From assembly GCF_048544455.1 (NCBI RefSeq), contig NC_133536.1:201937325-202001324 (forward strand): DNA of 64,000 bases. The letters are read 5' to 3'. Origin of the DNA: Silene latifolia. Lineage: Eukaryota; Streptophyta; Magnoliopsida; Caryophyllales; Caryophyllaceae. This document shows, in pieces, positions 21,201 to 33,400 of the stretch; positions within the stretch are counted from its first letter, which is position 1; the number at the start of each line of letters is the position of its first letter. Position numbers and translations under genes: made by a program. The notes beneath the pieces are model-generated. The model made no database searches and was not told the DNA's origin. It saw only the letters and a program-made list of their open reading frames with translations.

Positions 21201-23009
21201 CATCATCGTGCTACAAGGAACGTGAAAACAATGACCCCCCAATGTGTGACGCTGTGGGGAGAAACATGTCATGGTACTGGTCATTTTTTGTTTCCTTCTA
21301 GGTGTAAACTGTGAAGGTAGTCACATTGGCAGTAAGTGCTCTTTTCTTTCATATGCAGGTACACACTCCTTGAAAGATGCCTTCTTCAGCTTCCACCTGA
21401 AGCCTCCAGTTGGCCTCCCATTTGGCCTAAAAGGCTTACCTCTAAGCCTTTCAGCCTTTCATCGGCACCTATTGTGGAAGAAACATTTAAGAATGACACT
21501 AAACATTGGTCAACTCTTGTGTCTGATGTTTACGTGGGCGGCCTTGGAATAAACTGGTCTTCTGTACGTAATGTAATGGATATGACTGCTGCTCATGGAG
21601 GGTGAGAATATTTTCTTCTTATTGCTATCAACAGCCTTTCTTAAAAAATACGGAGTAATCAATATCTATTCTATTATTCGATAAGCAAATGAGAGCCATA
21701 AAGATTTTTTTGATTCTGATGACGGGTTTACCGGCTAAAGTAGCTGAACTTTGCATTTTGTCCTTTTATTTATTTTTCGAGAATGGAAATTGCTCTTCTA
21801 TTTTAATATAGTCTGGTTCTATAGACAATTGGACGACTTTTGCTCATTCTAGATTTTATTTTTTCATTGTTTTGCCTGATCAATTGGGCTACTCAGGCCA
21901 TCATAATAAACCATTCTGAGATTTCAGGTTTGATATTTCAGGTTCGCTGCAGCGCTTATAAACAAGCCGCTGTGGGTGATGAATGTCATCCCTATCCATG
22001 AGCCAGATACCCTGAATATAATCTTTGATAGAGGGTTGATAGGAGTCTATCATGATTGGTGTGAGTCCTTCAATACCTATCCAAGGACTTATGATCTACT
22101 CCACTCTACATTCCTTTTCAGCAATCTTCCTGTCAGGTACACTCCAGGCTTAAACAAGCAACAACTTCAATTTATTCATTTGAAATATAATGTCATCGGA
22201 TTGTTTACCTCGGACTTCCAAGTTCTGTTTCCGTGAACTGTTGAAAACATTATTGCTATTATAATACCAAAATTCTAGATTTTAACTTTGTTTAGCACAA
22301 AACTAAGGTAAATGCAAATTTGCAAAAGTCAAGCTTACTTGATACTTCATCTCATCATAGTAAATAAGGGTATGCTGTGACCAGAGTCCCTCGGTGTAAA
22401 TCCGCCAATGTTTAATTTGGCGGTTGAACGATGGGGATGTTAGGCTGCTGGCTTTTCATTTCAAAAGTTGATGTCATCTGATTGTTTACTACCACTGGAT
22501 GACCCCAAGTTTTTTAGTTTCCTCTCGAACCCTTTATTTGCTATTTTTTTTTTCTTTTTATAGATTTATAGATTTCAGCTTTCATCAGCACAAAAATTAG
22601 GTACCATTGCCTCCGTGCTTTAAGGACACCTGCAAATTGCGGGGTAATGTGTGTGTTAACGTTACACTAGGAACACAAAAGTAAGGTAAATGCAGAAGAA
22701 AAAAGAAATAGTGGTTTTCTGGTATCAGAGACTCGATTATCTTAATGTTAATCCACCAATGTTCATTTTGGCTGTCATATGATGTGGAATGTTGTATTTT
22801 CTAGATGCGACATCATAGACTTGGCTGTCGAGATAGATCGCATTGTGAGACCCGATGGGTGGATTTTGATTGAAGAATCCAAGCCAATGATCAACAAGCT
22901 TGGTGCAATATTTCATTCTCTCCATTGGTCTGTCAATCTCTACAACGATAGATACCTTGTTGGCAAGAAAAGTTTCTGGCGTCCACAAGGCGGTCAGGTG
23001 CATAGATGA
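15258..23009 (+). CDS. PMT23: PMT23-like type II Golgi methyltransferase (DUF248/QUA2 family); eight exons
   Basis: Coding exons: 15258-15866, 19444-19593, 20243-20513, 20820-20930, 21105-21273, 21359-21601, 21942-22136, 22805-23009. All are GT-AG with consistent phases and give 650 aa. A short cytoplasmic N-terminus is followed by one membrane segment at about residues 18-36, then an acidic, serine/proline-rich stem (to about 125) and the methyltransferase region. Family landmarks are [43 protein letters not shown], the SAM-binding [14 protein letters not shown] at about 266-279, [78 protein letters not shown] and a final GKKSFWRP. The family is thought to methylate wall polysaccharides, probably pectin, in the Golgi lumen (QUA2/TSD2 is the best-known member). 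It resembles Arabidopsis PMT23 most, as I remember that sequence. No lesion seen. The first intron is swollen by an antisense RTE LINE. Confidence 0.92.
16494..18880 (-). mobile_element. RTE-type LINE, 5'-truncated, antisense in PMT23-like intron 1
   Basis: On the minus strand an almost open frame runs from about 18849 to about 16918. It covers the linker after the lost endonuclease ([18 protein letters not shown]), then [84 protein letters not shown], the catalytic [11 protein letters not shown], and the RTE C-terminal GRGRPRQTW and RAQWREMIH. Two in-frame TGA codons interrupt it, one replacing a Trp after KMPSA (near 18225) and one after MDF (near 17083). The 3' end has the RTE hallmark of a conserved AATCCCAAAATGATTTGGGG block followed by a TTG-repeat tail (16494-16513). 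The endonuclease is missing. Confidence 0.9.
19120..19262 (+). mobile_element. SINE fragment (Au/TS-like) with a C-run, PMT23-like intron 1
   Basis: The order GTCGTCGGAAACAGCCTC, AACACAAGGGTAAGGCTTCG, a homopolymer of about 20 C (near 19190-19208), CTTTACCCCGCAATTTGCGG, GAGCCATTGAGGGACTGG and AGTAATGTTG matches the 3' half of tRNA-derived plant SINEs of the Au/TS kind. The C run sits where the family has an ACGACCCCCC stretch and has probably expanded. The tRNA-like 5' half is not seen. Confidence 0.7.
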
Positions 23010-23438
23010 ACGAACCTTCTCCGCGGCATTCCAATTTTATCCGATGTCCCAGAAGGAGCTGTATAGATGAACCTTGAGATGAAGAGGGGTATCTGAAATT
23101 CTGAATCTTACCATTCTTTTTTTTTTGAGAAGTGTATAGGAAGATTTTGAAACTATTTTATTTAATTATAAATTTATTACGGAGTGTGTAAATTTTGGAT
23201 GAGGTATACGAAAGAGAGACGTGTTTTGTCTTAATTGAAATGTTTCTTCCTCCTGCTTGGAGGATTAACATGTAGGCAGTGATGGCTTCAGTTACAGTGT
23301 TGAGCAAAAATCGTATTGATCGAGTTTGGTAGACAAAAGTGAAAATTTTGAAGGATGACTAAGAATAAACTCGCACTCTCTTTACACTATCGCGTAATTT
23401 ATCCAAGTAATATGGATTAATTCTTTTCTGAACGTGAA

Positions 23439-23890
23439 TCCCCCTACTACTAAGAGAATAAAAATTCTCAAAAAATTTCCCTCCAAACTCCACCTACTTA
23501 TATAAAGGAAATAAATAAAACTTTCTCATTAAACTACAATCTTTTTCCTAAAGCATGATTTTTTTTATTAAATTCTTGATTATAATTATATAATGTTTTA
23601 ATAAAAATAAAATAAAAGGAGTATGAAATTATAAAATACAAAATCGTTAATTTTTATTCGAAAATGACTTAATGCATACTTAAACTTTATAAAATAATAA
23701 AATAATATTATTAGCTACGTGAAAAAACTCATTAAGATAAATTAAGCAAAGTTATAAAATAAAATCATTAACTTTATGTTAAAAAAAATTCATGACATAC
23801 TACATTTTTTTTCTCATATTAAAATACAATTAGGGTGAAATATAAAAAAGTGAAGGTATAAAATTTGGAATGAATCCTCCTATATACTAA
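23439..23890 (+). mobile_element. Two Helitron-like 5' ends (tentative)
   Basis: GAATCCCCCTACTACTAAGA (TC at 23439) continues AGAATAAAAATTCTC and then CCTCCAAACTCC. A very similar start, GAATCCTCCTATATACTAA (TC at 23875), is interrupted by the Harbinger-like element and resumes after it at 24885 as TAAAAGAATAAAATTCTCC and TTTTCCTCCAAAAGG. Starts of the form TC..CTAYTACTAARAGAATAAAA are typical of plant Helitron 5' ends. I cannot assign matching CTRR 3' ends, so this rests on end similarity alone. The stretch 23010-23438 before it is the 3' flank of the PMT23-like gene with nothing else recognised. Confidence 0.4.
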
Positions 23891-24039
23891 GGGGGCGTTT
23901 GGTTAGAGAAAGGGAAAAGAAAAGGAAATTAGAAAGGGTAAGAGGGGAAAGGTAAGTGATTACCTAAAACTTAACTAGTTGTTTGGTTACATCAAGAAAA
24001 TGAAGTGTGGTGGGTTGTGGTTTGTTTGGGTGTACGGGT

Positions 24040-24360
24040 GGTGGTTTAGGTGGGGTGGTTGTGGTAGTTGTGGTGGTGGTGATGGTGGCGGTGGCGGTGG
24101 CAGTGGGGTGGCTGTGGTGGTGGTGATGGTGGTGGTGGCGTCATGGTGGTTATGGAGGTGGTGTTGCAGTGGTGGTTTATGTGGGGTGGCTGTGGTGGTG
24201 GTTTTGGTGGTGGTGATAGTGGTGGGGGTGGTGATAGTGGTGGTGATGGTGGCGTGGTGGTGGTGATGGTGGTGGTGGCGTCATGGTGGTGTTGTGGTAG
24301 TGGTTTATGTTGGTGGCTGTGGTGGTGGTGGTGGTGGTGGTGGTGACGATGGCGTCTTGA
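24040..24360 (+). repeat. GGT/GTG-rich microsatellite
   Basis: About 320 bp of imperfect GGT, GTG and GAT trinucleotides, with short interruptions such as GGCGTCATGG recurring three times. It yields long but meaningless open frames on both strands (Gly/Val-rich and His/Pro-rich). Confidence 0.9.
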
Positions 24361-24471
24361 TGGTAACGGGTGTGGTGGGAGTCGTAAGTGTGGTTGTAGA
24401 TAAATAAGGTGGTTGAAGGGTAACAAGGGTAATGAAATCTCATACCTTGGGGGATGAGGGGTAAGGAATTA

Positions 24472-24758
24472 GGGGTCGTTTGGTTCAATAGTTAGGAATG
24501 GAATGGATTGAAATGAGAAACCATAGAAGTATGGGGTTCTAATTCCATACCTTACAAATCATATTTGGTTCATTAGAAAAATAAACACAAAGGAATAGAG
24601 TTAGAATCCATGGGAATGAGGTGGGTATGGGATTCCATGGGGTTGGGGTGGAATTAGAATCCATCAGGATTCTAACTCCATTCCAAAATGCCCAACCAAA
24701 CACTGGAATGAGTAGAATCCATTCCATTCCATTCCAAACCCCCCAACCAAACACCCCC
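24472..24758. mobile_element. Smaller MITE nested in the Harbinger-like element
   Basis: GGGGTCGTTTGGTTCAATAG at the left and, inverted, GGGGGTGTTTGGTTGGGGGG at the right form imperfect inverted repeats. Subterminal GGAATGGAATGG and CCATTCCATTCC extend them. It is about 287 bp long, related in end sequence to the surrounding element but with a different interior. Flanking bases TTA and TAG are not a clean target duplication. Confidence 0.65.
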
Positions 24759-25005
24759 TAGATGGATTGAGAGGTAAGGAAGGGAATTTCATTCTCTTTG
24801 TTTGTGTCAAACAAACACCAACAAAGGAAATCAATAACATTGTTTCCCTTTCCCTTTCTTATAGACCTCCAACCAAACGCCCCCTAAAAGAATAAAATTC
24901 TCCAAAGTTTTCCTCCAAAAGGTATAAAGCTAAATAAGAAAACAAAAATACTTCTTTCTTTAAATTATTATCATTTCATCAAAATATAACCTTTTAATCA
25001 AATAA

Positions 25006-26563
25006 CTAGTTTTGTGGCCCGTGAAATTCACGGGATGTTTTGTTTTGAGTGTGATGTTTCTAGTGTTTTTAGTAATTGAAATTTTATAAAATATCAAAAC
25101 ATATAGTAAGCTCACCTTATGAATAAGTCATCATTGATTGCGTACTAAGATTACGGGCATTTACATGTTAACATAAAGATTAAAGTCGATAAATTAAATA
25201 AGCCAAAGTAGGTGAATATTGCTATTTTTTCGAAGGTAAAATGATGAAAAAAACAAACAAATACCAAAATTAAATATACATTTGAAAAAAATAAAAATAA
25301 AACTATTAGTCATTCACGTTGATGTCGTCAATCTTGTAGTTAGTCTCCAGTATATAGTTTTAAGCTATCCTAGTATTTTACTTCAATTCTCCATATAGTC
25401 TTCTTTTTCCAACGAATCGACCCTATAATAAAAAAAAATAACTCAGTATTTAGTTTGAATTAACCAACAAAATAGTGAAATTAGTTTTATGCAATATTAT
25501 CGTTGTTAACTTAAGTTTCCTCTTAAATAGTGAAAGAAAAAGGGAATGAGAATGAAGTCGTAGAGATATAAGTATATTACCTTTGAATAGCTCAACACCA
25601 CAAATCTTGATAGCCCCTAAATGAAAACAAAACAAACACAAACGATGAAATTGAAAATGTGATGGAACATTTCATAACCCAATGAAACTTACATAAAAGG
25701 TAAATAAATTAGTTAATAATTTTAAAACCTTAATAAACTTGGCTTGATGTTAATAGAATGATAGGAAAGTTTAGTGATACATTTAGTTCTACTTACGATA
25801 GAGATAAGAAAAATTTTGGCTTATAAATTTTGTCTTCCATAAAAAATATATAAAGAATTGAGGATGTGTTTTATGACTTTTGAGCATCCTTTTTTCATTA
25901 TTATCAAAATTAATATAGGTATAAATATGAATCAAGGTTCAAGACTTTTGAGCATCATTTTTCATTATTATGAAATTTAATATAAACATTAATAAGGAAT
26001 AAAGAGAAATAGAATGTATAAGTTTTGCTTGATTATTATTATTATTATTTTTTTTTTTACAAGATCCACTTTACAGGAGATTGATTTAAGATGTTGTCTT
26101 ATTATGTAACTAAAATATGACATGTAAATGATGATAGTTAGTTATGCTTGCCTTTAATTAGATTTATATATTTTATATTTAGATTATTGAGTTATAGATT
26201 TTTCTCATTATTATGAAATTTAATATAGACATAAATATGGAGCAAAGGACAAATGGAATGTAAAAGATTTGCTTTATTATTATTATTATTATTATTTTTT
26301 TTAACAAAATCCACTTTGCATAAGAGTGGTTTAAAAATTATCTTATGAAATTTAAAATATGACATTCAGTTAATGGTAGATAGTTTGGATTACTTTTTAA
26401 TTATAGATTATAATTTTATAAATTCAATTATTATTCCATGCATATCATATTGTCAATATAATTAAATAATCAATAAAAATAAATAAGAATTAATGGGGTG
26501 TGAAAATGTCATGTGAAATGGAATTGAATGTTCTAAGCTACCCTTTTAATTAGATAGTATAGA
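25006..26563 (-). mobile_element. Non-autonomous Helitron, 1558 bp
   Basis: On the minus strand the element starts TCTATACTATCTAATTAAAA (5' end at 26563) and ends CTAG (3' end at 25006). The 3' CTAG is preceded at 8 nt by the hairpin CCCGTGA-ATT-TCACGGG (25018-25034). The bases outside are A before TC and T after CTAG, the expected A^T insertion site with no target duplication. There is no Rep/helicase coding. The interior is AT-rich and carries a tandem duplication. Start, 3' hairpin and CTRR end together make this a confident call. Confidence 0.88.
25900..26430. repeat. Tandem duplication within the Helitron (unit about 243 bp)
   Basis: CATTATTATGAAATTTAATA at 25963 recurs at 26206, followed in both copies by a TTA-repeat run, then AA-ATCCACTTT, and then AAATATGACAT. 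A third, partial copy of the first segment occurs near 25898. The copies have diverged noticeably. Confidence 0.75.
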
Positions 26564-27299
26564 TTTCATGCAATGTTATTTATAATTGAGTATGCCATCT
26601 TCCTGCAATTTCAATACAAACACAAAAACAATAACTAAATAATATTCTTACTAATTTAAAACATAATAAGGATAAAAAGCGAAATAATTCATTTAATTAT
26701 CTATGTATGTATACTTTACCTACCAACTTTTTGAATAAAAATGAAAATTAGGATTGTTATAATAGTTATATAGGAAACTTTTTATTATTAATTATTGATT
26801 AATTTCAACAATCTATTCGAGGGACGAGAAACGATTTTGTGAATTAAAAGAGAGAAAAAAGAATTATGATAACTACAAATTATAATGATGGTGAGAGAAA
26901 ACCAAAAAACCATCCTATTAAATAAAAGAAATTAAAGGTTAAATAAATAAGCAGATTAATAACCAAATTTATGAGAGGAAAATAAAGAGTTTGTATTAAT
27001 TTATTTTTTGTGTTTGCAATTAATATTTTTTTAATTTTTTTGCACTTATAAGCATGTGACAGTTTTAAAGATAACTTTTTAATACATAATCTAGACTTTT
27101 ATAATATTGTATAAATAAATAATCAAGTAATCTGCGGGAAATAAATCTGTATACTTCCCTTAAACTAGAAGGATTATAACGATTTAATAAAGATGATCTA
27201 AGGTCATAAAATAAAATACATAAACATAAGTAAAAAGATTTAGAATTAACCTTCGGTCTTAGCAAATATGGCCTAAGAACAATATCAAAATTGATATTC
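26564..27299. other. AT-rich DNA between Helitron and copia LTR
   Basis: No clear gene or element ends. Part of it may be the start of the copia LTR that ends at 27962, whose left boundary I cannot fix. Confidence 0.5.
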
Positions 27300-28648
27300 G
27301 CCTATTAGTTGCACCCAAGACGATCTGAGATATGCCCTTTGATTATGCTAGAAATCAATCTAAAATTTTCTGTAAAATTTAATTGTCTTTGTGTTGTTGT
27401 GATGAGAAAGAGGAGGCTAGGTCAAGAAAAAGCATTAGGGTAGAAATAATTCTCTACCGATCGAACCCATGACCTCTTGGCTTGTGTACCCTCACTATTA
27501 CCACTATGACACATTCAACTTGTTGATATTAAATACAACTGATTATATTTAACTACGAATTAACAGATTAATTCGTCCAAGCTAACATTATATATATTTA
27601 ATTAAATATAACTTATTATATTTAATTTACGAATTGACAGTTAATTCGTCTCAACTTAATATTATTTAATTTTCATTAAATAATTATCTCATCAACACAT
27701 TGATTAACTTTTTAGTCATTTTGGGCATCAATGTAATTATATTTCTATAACCACATTTCTCAAACACGTCCTATAGGTGTGACCTTTAGGGACCAGTTGA
27801 TCACCGCCATCTGTATGATAATAACGTCAAACTTTCTAGCAAGCCAACCGTTCTTAGGTAAACGTTAATCAACTGATTAAATATACGAAGTATACCCTTG
27901 TGAACCTGTAAGAGATTTACAAATTTTATCACACTAATTTGTGGAGGACGCAAGCTCCAACAAACTCCCACTTGTCCTCACAAGTGTATGTGCGATAACC
28001 GATTCTCATATCCTATAAAATTTCTCCCACTCAATGTAAAACAATTTGCAAATCCGAATTCACAAAGGTCGTATTTTACAAGCGATCAATTTCAAGAGTG
28101 GTTTCCCCGACTAGAGAGTAACTTAACTGATAAACGAATCAACATTCGAGCATGGCCATGCATTTCAGTTACAACTCCTCGAGTGGCCCTGAGAAATAAC
28201 TATACCTGATAAGGGTTGGATATTTTCCTCAACTCGAATCCTGCAGATGTAAGTACAGTATGAAATGACCCAGAAAAAAACTACTTAGCCTCCGATTCGG
28301 CAGACCATGAGAAAGAAACCAAAGTCACCCAAAAACTGCCTTAATCTCAAGAGACAGTCGATAGTCAAAAGAATCGACTCTAGGAACACAATGGATGTCC
28401 TATCCACGACCTGGCACCGAATGTTATTAAACATTTAGGACTCCATTAGGTTGTCACAAAAAGTTGTCCTACGAGGTATCGTCATAATCTCGTATCTGTG
28501 ATCGATTAGTCAACCGTTTAACTTATGGCTCGTTGAACCCACCATCAATCGACTGCACAATATAATAGCCGGAGTTATCAGCTCACATTGGCGATTACGG
28601 ACCAAAACAAATATAATGTAATTCAGTTCACTTTGTGGCGTTCAATGT
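27300..28648 (-). mobile_element. Ty1/copia fossil: 3' LTR part and adjoining 3' internal region
   Basis: On the minus strand a purine-rich tract (GAGGACAAGTGGGAGTT) is directly followed by TGTTGGAGCTTGCGTCC, the start of an LTR whose outer edge is at 27962. The LTR runs leftward to at least 27300. The 686 bp to its right are the 3' non-coding internal region of the same element. The LTR shares a conserved block with two other copia LTRs in the window (54229-55209 and 60693-61932) but is clearly diverged from both, so it is a separate, older insertion. The internal region is cut off at 28649 by a gypsy LTR. Confidence 0.7.
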
Positions 28649-30441
28649 TGTAACGCCCCGTAATTTCGGACCGTTAGTATATTTCGGAAATAATTTGTTA
28701 ATCAAATAAAATTTGATATTTAAGTATTTAAAGTAAAAATAATTCAAAGAAATATAATTTTATTATATTTTGAAGAAAAATATTTATTTTGATAGTTTCG
28801 AAATGTTTAAAAATAGTATTCTAACATGTGAATTCTAAACTGACCAAAATAAACTATCATGTGAAACATATAACAAACAGTAATCCAAACTTTATCAACT
28901 GTAACCGGCTTACATCTCACCTATTACAATTCATAAAATCACCATACAAGAAAGGGCAATATATCAAAGACAGGCATAAGTTCTTAGTACGGTCAATAGT
29001 CACTTTGTAACTCGAGTCTATACCACGAGGTAGGGAAGGTAATCGAACCGGTATCTTGGCTCAGCGGTTAATATTAATAAAACATGGCCAAGACACAACA
29101 CAACCCTAGCCTAAAATCTGCGCAGACCTAGACATGCGGATACACACCACCGCACCCAAGACCCACAATTTTTCTAAAACAAAGTGAGTACCCTAAGGAG
29201 TCCACCAAAGGGTTGGCTAGTACTTAAGCTGACCACTTACTATCAAAATAAGTAACGAGGTCATGCCCCAACTTGGATATAAATCCACTAGTCAGGAACA
29301 CAAAGGCTATTAAGCAGTGAACATATACTCGTCAGAGACTATAAAGACCTATCTATGACAAACACAACAACCTGCATGTGACACCCTCATTTATCGCGGA
29401 AAAGTAAACACGTATCCAACTAGTGTCAACTAATACCATTACCCTTTCTAGTTACCAAAACAAGTGCTAAGACTTCCCAATAATGTAGCTTACTCTCACT
29501 CTCATACCATAGCTCAAGTAGTAATCTACTTAAATTTTTTTTTGCAAAAAGCCAAAATAGAAGTAAAGGTTTCACTTTTAAACCCAATTGGGGTCAAATC
29601 CCTAAAAATGTAACATTAAACTTTGACAAAGAAGTCATAAATAGATCAAAATTAACAGAAATCGGACAACATTCCACCAAAATTCCCAAATTCGAAAGGT
29701 CATCAAGGGTTACTCCCCACTGAATTGTGGCTTTCGTGTTTGTATAAAATGCGATTGACAGGTTGAAGATTTAGATGGGGTCACAGACGAGCTAGTGAGC
29801 ATAAGGAACCTTAGACCTAGTTTGGTTTTTTTTTTTTAGTAGTAAACCTTTTAATTCTTGGTTATGTATATATTTTGAAGGGACATATGTCTCCCTCTTT
29901 TACCTTGGGTTTGTATTTCTATATTCTCGCAACTTTAGTTGGGTTATGTAAATTAGTTGGTTGGCATTTGCAGGTTTTGGGCACTCTTAAGTTGGAATTG
30001 TTTGTGAATGGTTTAGGAAAGTTTTAAAAATTACAGGTTTTATCTAGTTGAACCAATTACAAACATATCCTGTCAGTTGTAGAATTTACGTAATTAGTTA
30101 ACGCTATATTTAAGGGTGTCACAGTTGGTATCAGAGCCATAAAGCAGGCCATCAGACCCGCCAACCTCACGACTCAAAACAGTCCCGTTTTGGGTTCTCT
30201 TAAACCCGTCCCAAGTACTCATCCGTACGACCCAACTCAGTCCCACAAACTACACATGGCCTCATTTCCAAAGTTATTATGGAAGCCAATCAAAAACTCG
30301 TCTACTTAGTCAATCCTTTAGTCCGTGTTCTTTGGCGTTGTGGAAATGTCGAAGAGGAGACTTGGGAGACTGAAGCTTCTATGTTAGCTAAATATCCTGA
30401 ATTATTCTCGTAAGGTATTCCTTTTCTTACTCTTTTTCTAC
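28649..30441. mobile_element. Ty3/gypsy fossil: LTR mosaic, leader and pol-end piece
   Basis: A gypsy LTR begins TGTAACGCCCCGTAATTTCGG at 28649. LTR segments in both orientations follow until GGGTGTCACA near 30123. Next come a primer-binding site (TTGGTATCAGAGCC, matching initiator tRNA-Met) and about 170 bp of leader. A short plus-strand piece of the pol C-terminal end (near 30310-30412) closes the block. It is a scrambled remnant, not a whole element. The family matches the better preserved copies further right. Confidence 0.75.
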
Positions 30442-33400
30442 TGTGACACCCTTAAATAACGCGATAATTAACACCTAAAATCTACGGAAAAACTGGTAGG
30501 ATATGTTTGTAATTGCTCCAACTATATAAAAACCTATAATTTCAAAAATTTTTCTAAACCAATCACAACATTTCCAACATTTCCAAGAGGCGGGTGCCAA
30601 AACCTGCATTGCTAACGAACTAATTTACATGCTATAGCTAACGATAAGAAAATGTAATGATACAAACCCAAAATAGAAAAGGGAGACATATGTCCCTTCA
30701 AATTATATACAAAACCAAAAGTTAAAAGGTTTACTATAAGAAAAAAAACCAAAACTAGGTCCAAGGTTCCTTATGCTCACTAGCTCGTCTGTGACCCCAA
30801 CAAAGCATCAACAACCTGTCAATCGCATTTTATACAAACACGAAAGCCACAATACAGTGGGGAGTAACTTCGAGTCCTCCCAGCCACGAATCATCTTAAT
30901 TAATGTAACATGTAATGAACATGTAAACTATATGAAAATTTAATCTAATTTCCAAGTATCCTAACATATGAATGCTAAATTGACTGATTTAAACTATCAT
31001 GTGAAAAATATAACAAGTAGTAATCCAAACTCTATCAACCATAGCCGGCTTGCATCTCACCTTCTATGATTCATAGAATCATCAAACAAGAAAGGGCAAT
31101 ATATCAAAGACAGGGCATAAGTTCTTAGTACCGTCAATAGTCACTCAGAACTCGAGTCTATACCACGAGGTAGGGAAGGTAATCGAACCGGTATCTTGGC
31201 TCAGCGGTTAATATTAATAAAACATGGCCAAGACACAACACAACCCTAGCCTAAAATCTGCGCAGACCTAGACATGCGGATACACACCACCGCACCCAAG
31301 ACCCACAATTTTTCTAAAACAAAGTGAGTACCCTAAGGAGTCCACCAAAGGGTTGGCTAGTACTTAAGCTGACCACTTACTATCAAAATAAGTAACGAGG
31401 TCATGCCCCAACTTGGATATAAATCCACTAGTCAGGAACACAAAGGCTATTAAGCAGTGAACATATACTCGTCAGAGACTATAAAGACCTATCTATGACA
31501 AACACAACAACCTGCAAGAGATATTCAATACCCATTTCAATTCTAGCAAATTTTAACAATATTAAAGGCTTTAGGGGAAACTAGGGCCATTTTTACAATA
31601 TAAGAAGCTACTCAAATCAACTAACTACACATGTGAAACATAAATATAATAAATGGCCTAAAACAAGAAAAAGGCCGATTATCCAATTCATATAAAACTT
31701 CATCCAACCGAATTTTTACCCGCAACCCCACTGCGGCAGTGCGGGTTAAATTGCGGCTGACCAATCACTCAATTAACTGACATCGAATCAGTCAAAGGGA
31801 CTAAGGCTCAATTTTCGGCACAATCATGAAAACATTACAATTATAGCTATATAATTCATTTTGAGCCTATTAATTACAATTTCATTTTGTAAACTATCCT
31901 AACTTGTGATAACTATCAATATAACATAATTTTTTTTTTTACCATTAACATAATTTTTAACTACTATTATGATTTATTTCCTAAGTTTAACCATATGTTA
32001 CTTAGTCTAATTATATCATTAATGAACCTAAAATGACGAACAAAGCATGGAAAACCGCGAAACAAGTAACGGGCCGACCCGGGCCAGCCGTGGGCCTGCC
32101 GGGCTGCTGCCGGGCCTGCTACCGCCACCCCCACACCTCTTTTTTTTCCATTTTTGTTCATTATAACATCGTCTGAACACTAATTAATCGTTCCCAATAC
32201 AACTATGTTAACTTAAACTAACACAAGACATAAATTAAGCATGCATGCATCAAATTTTAACATGTGAAAATTACTACTCAAACAAAAATCACCAAACATA
32301 CAAAAACAACAAAGATTGTGACGATTATTCGTCGAGTAACTCGAAATATGTTACCTTAAGCTAGAAAATGAGCAATTTGCACCTTAAAACCCAAACCCTA
32401 ACAAGCACTAGCCGCTATCCTCGACAATATACGAGTCCCCAAACTCGTCTTCCAATTCTTCACCTAATTAAACAATTAAAACACAAAAATAAGTATATAA
32501 AACCGAAATTACCCAAAATTCGTCTTAAAACAACTTCAAGAAAACTGAAATTAAAACATACTAGGTTGTAGATCTCGACGAGGGAATTCCGGAAATGTAA
32601 ATTTCGTGAAAATCCGATAAGAAACGAGAAAGATGTGATGATTTTTAGCTTGAAATGTATAAAAATGGTGTTTTTTAATCTTTTGGAAGGTTTTAGAAGA
32701 TGAACACAAGAAAATTGAATACTCATACAACCCATTTCCAAAAATCTACGGAAAAACTGGTAGGATATGTTTGTAATTGGTCCAACTATATAAAAACCTG
32801 TAATTTCAAAAAATTTTCTAAACCAATCACAACATTTCCAACATTTCCAAGAGGCGGGTGCCAAAAACTGCATTGCTAACGAACTAATTTACATGCTATA
32901 GCTAACGATAAGAAAATGTAATGATACAAACCCAAAATAGAAAAGGGAGACATATGTCCCTTCAAATTATATACAAAACCAAAAGTTAAAAGGTTTACTA
33001 TAAGAAAAAAAAACCAAAACTAGGTCCAAGGTTCCTTATGCTCACTAGCTCGTCTGTGACCCCAACAAAGCATCAACAACCTGTCAATCGCATTTTATAC
33101 AAACACGAAAGCCACAATTCAGTGGGGAGTAACTTCGAGTCCTCCCAGCCACGAATCGTCATAATTAATGTAACATGTAATGAACATGTAAACTATATGA
33201 AAATTTAATCTAATTTCCAAGTATCCTAACATATGAATGCTAAATTGACTGATTTAAACTATCATGTGAAAAATATAACAAGTAGTAATCCAAACTCTAT
33301 CAACCATAGCCGGCTTGCATCTCACCTTCTATGATTCATAGAATCATCAAACAAGAAAGGGCAATATATCAAAGACAGGCATAAGTTCTTAGTACCGTCA

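Larger units (their letters stand above)
23891..24884. mobile_element. PIF/Harbinger-like non-autonomous element, 994 bp
   Basis: Perfect 14-bp terminal inverted repeats GGGGGCGTTTGGTT (23891) and AACCAAACGCCCCC (ending 24884) are flanked by TAA on both sides (23888-23890 and 24885-24887). Purine-rich AGAAAGGGAAA segments inside each end extend the similarity. TAA target duplications and GG-GTTTGGTT ends fit PIF/Harbinger-type MITEs. There is no transposase. The interior holds a GGT-rich microsatellite and a second smaller MITE. Confidence 0.85.

Noticed and set aside
22380-22440. Possible third SINE copy in PMT23-like intron 7
   Set aside because: Only scattered short resemblances (for example near 22615-22645); no ordered match to the SINE 3' blocks.
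23990-24370. CRISPR-like or satellite array
   Set aside because: Simple trinucleotide repeat without spacers; plant nuclear context.
24046-24426. Long Gly/Val-rich and His/Pro-rich open frames on both strands
   Set aside because: They are translations of the GGT microsatellite inside the Harbinger-like element; no domain and no plausible gene context.
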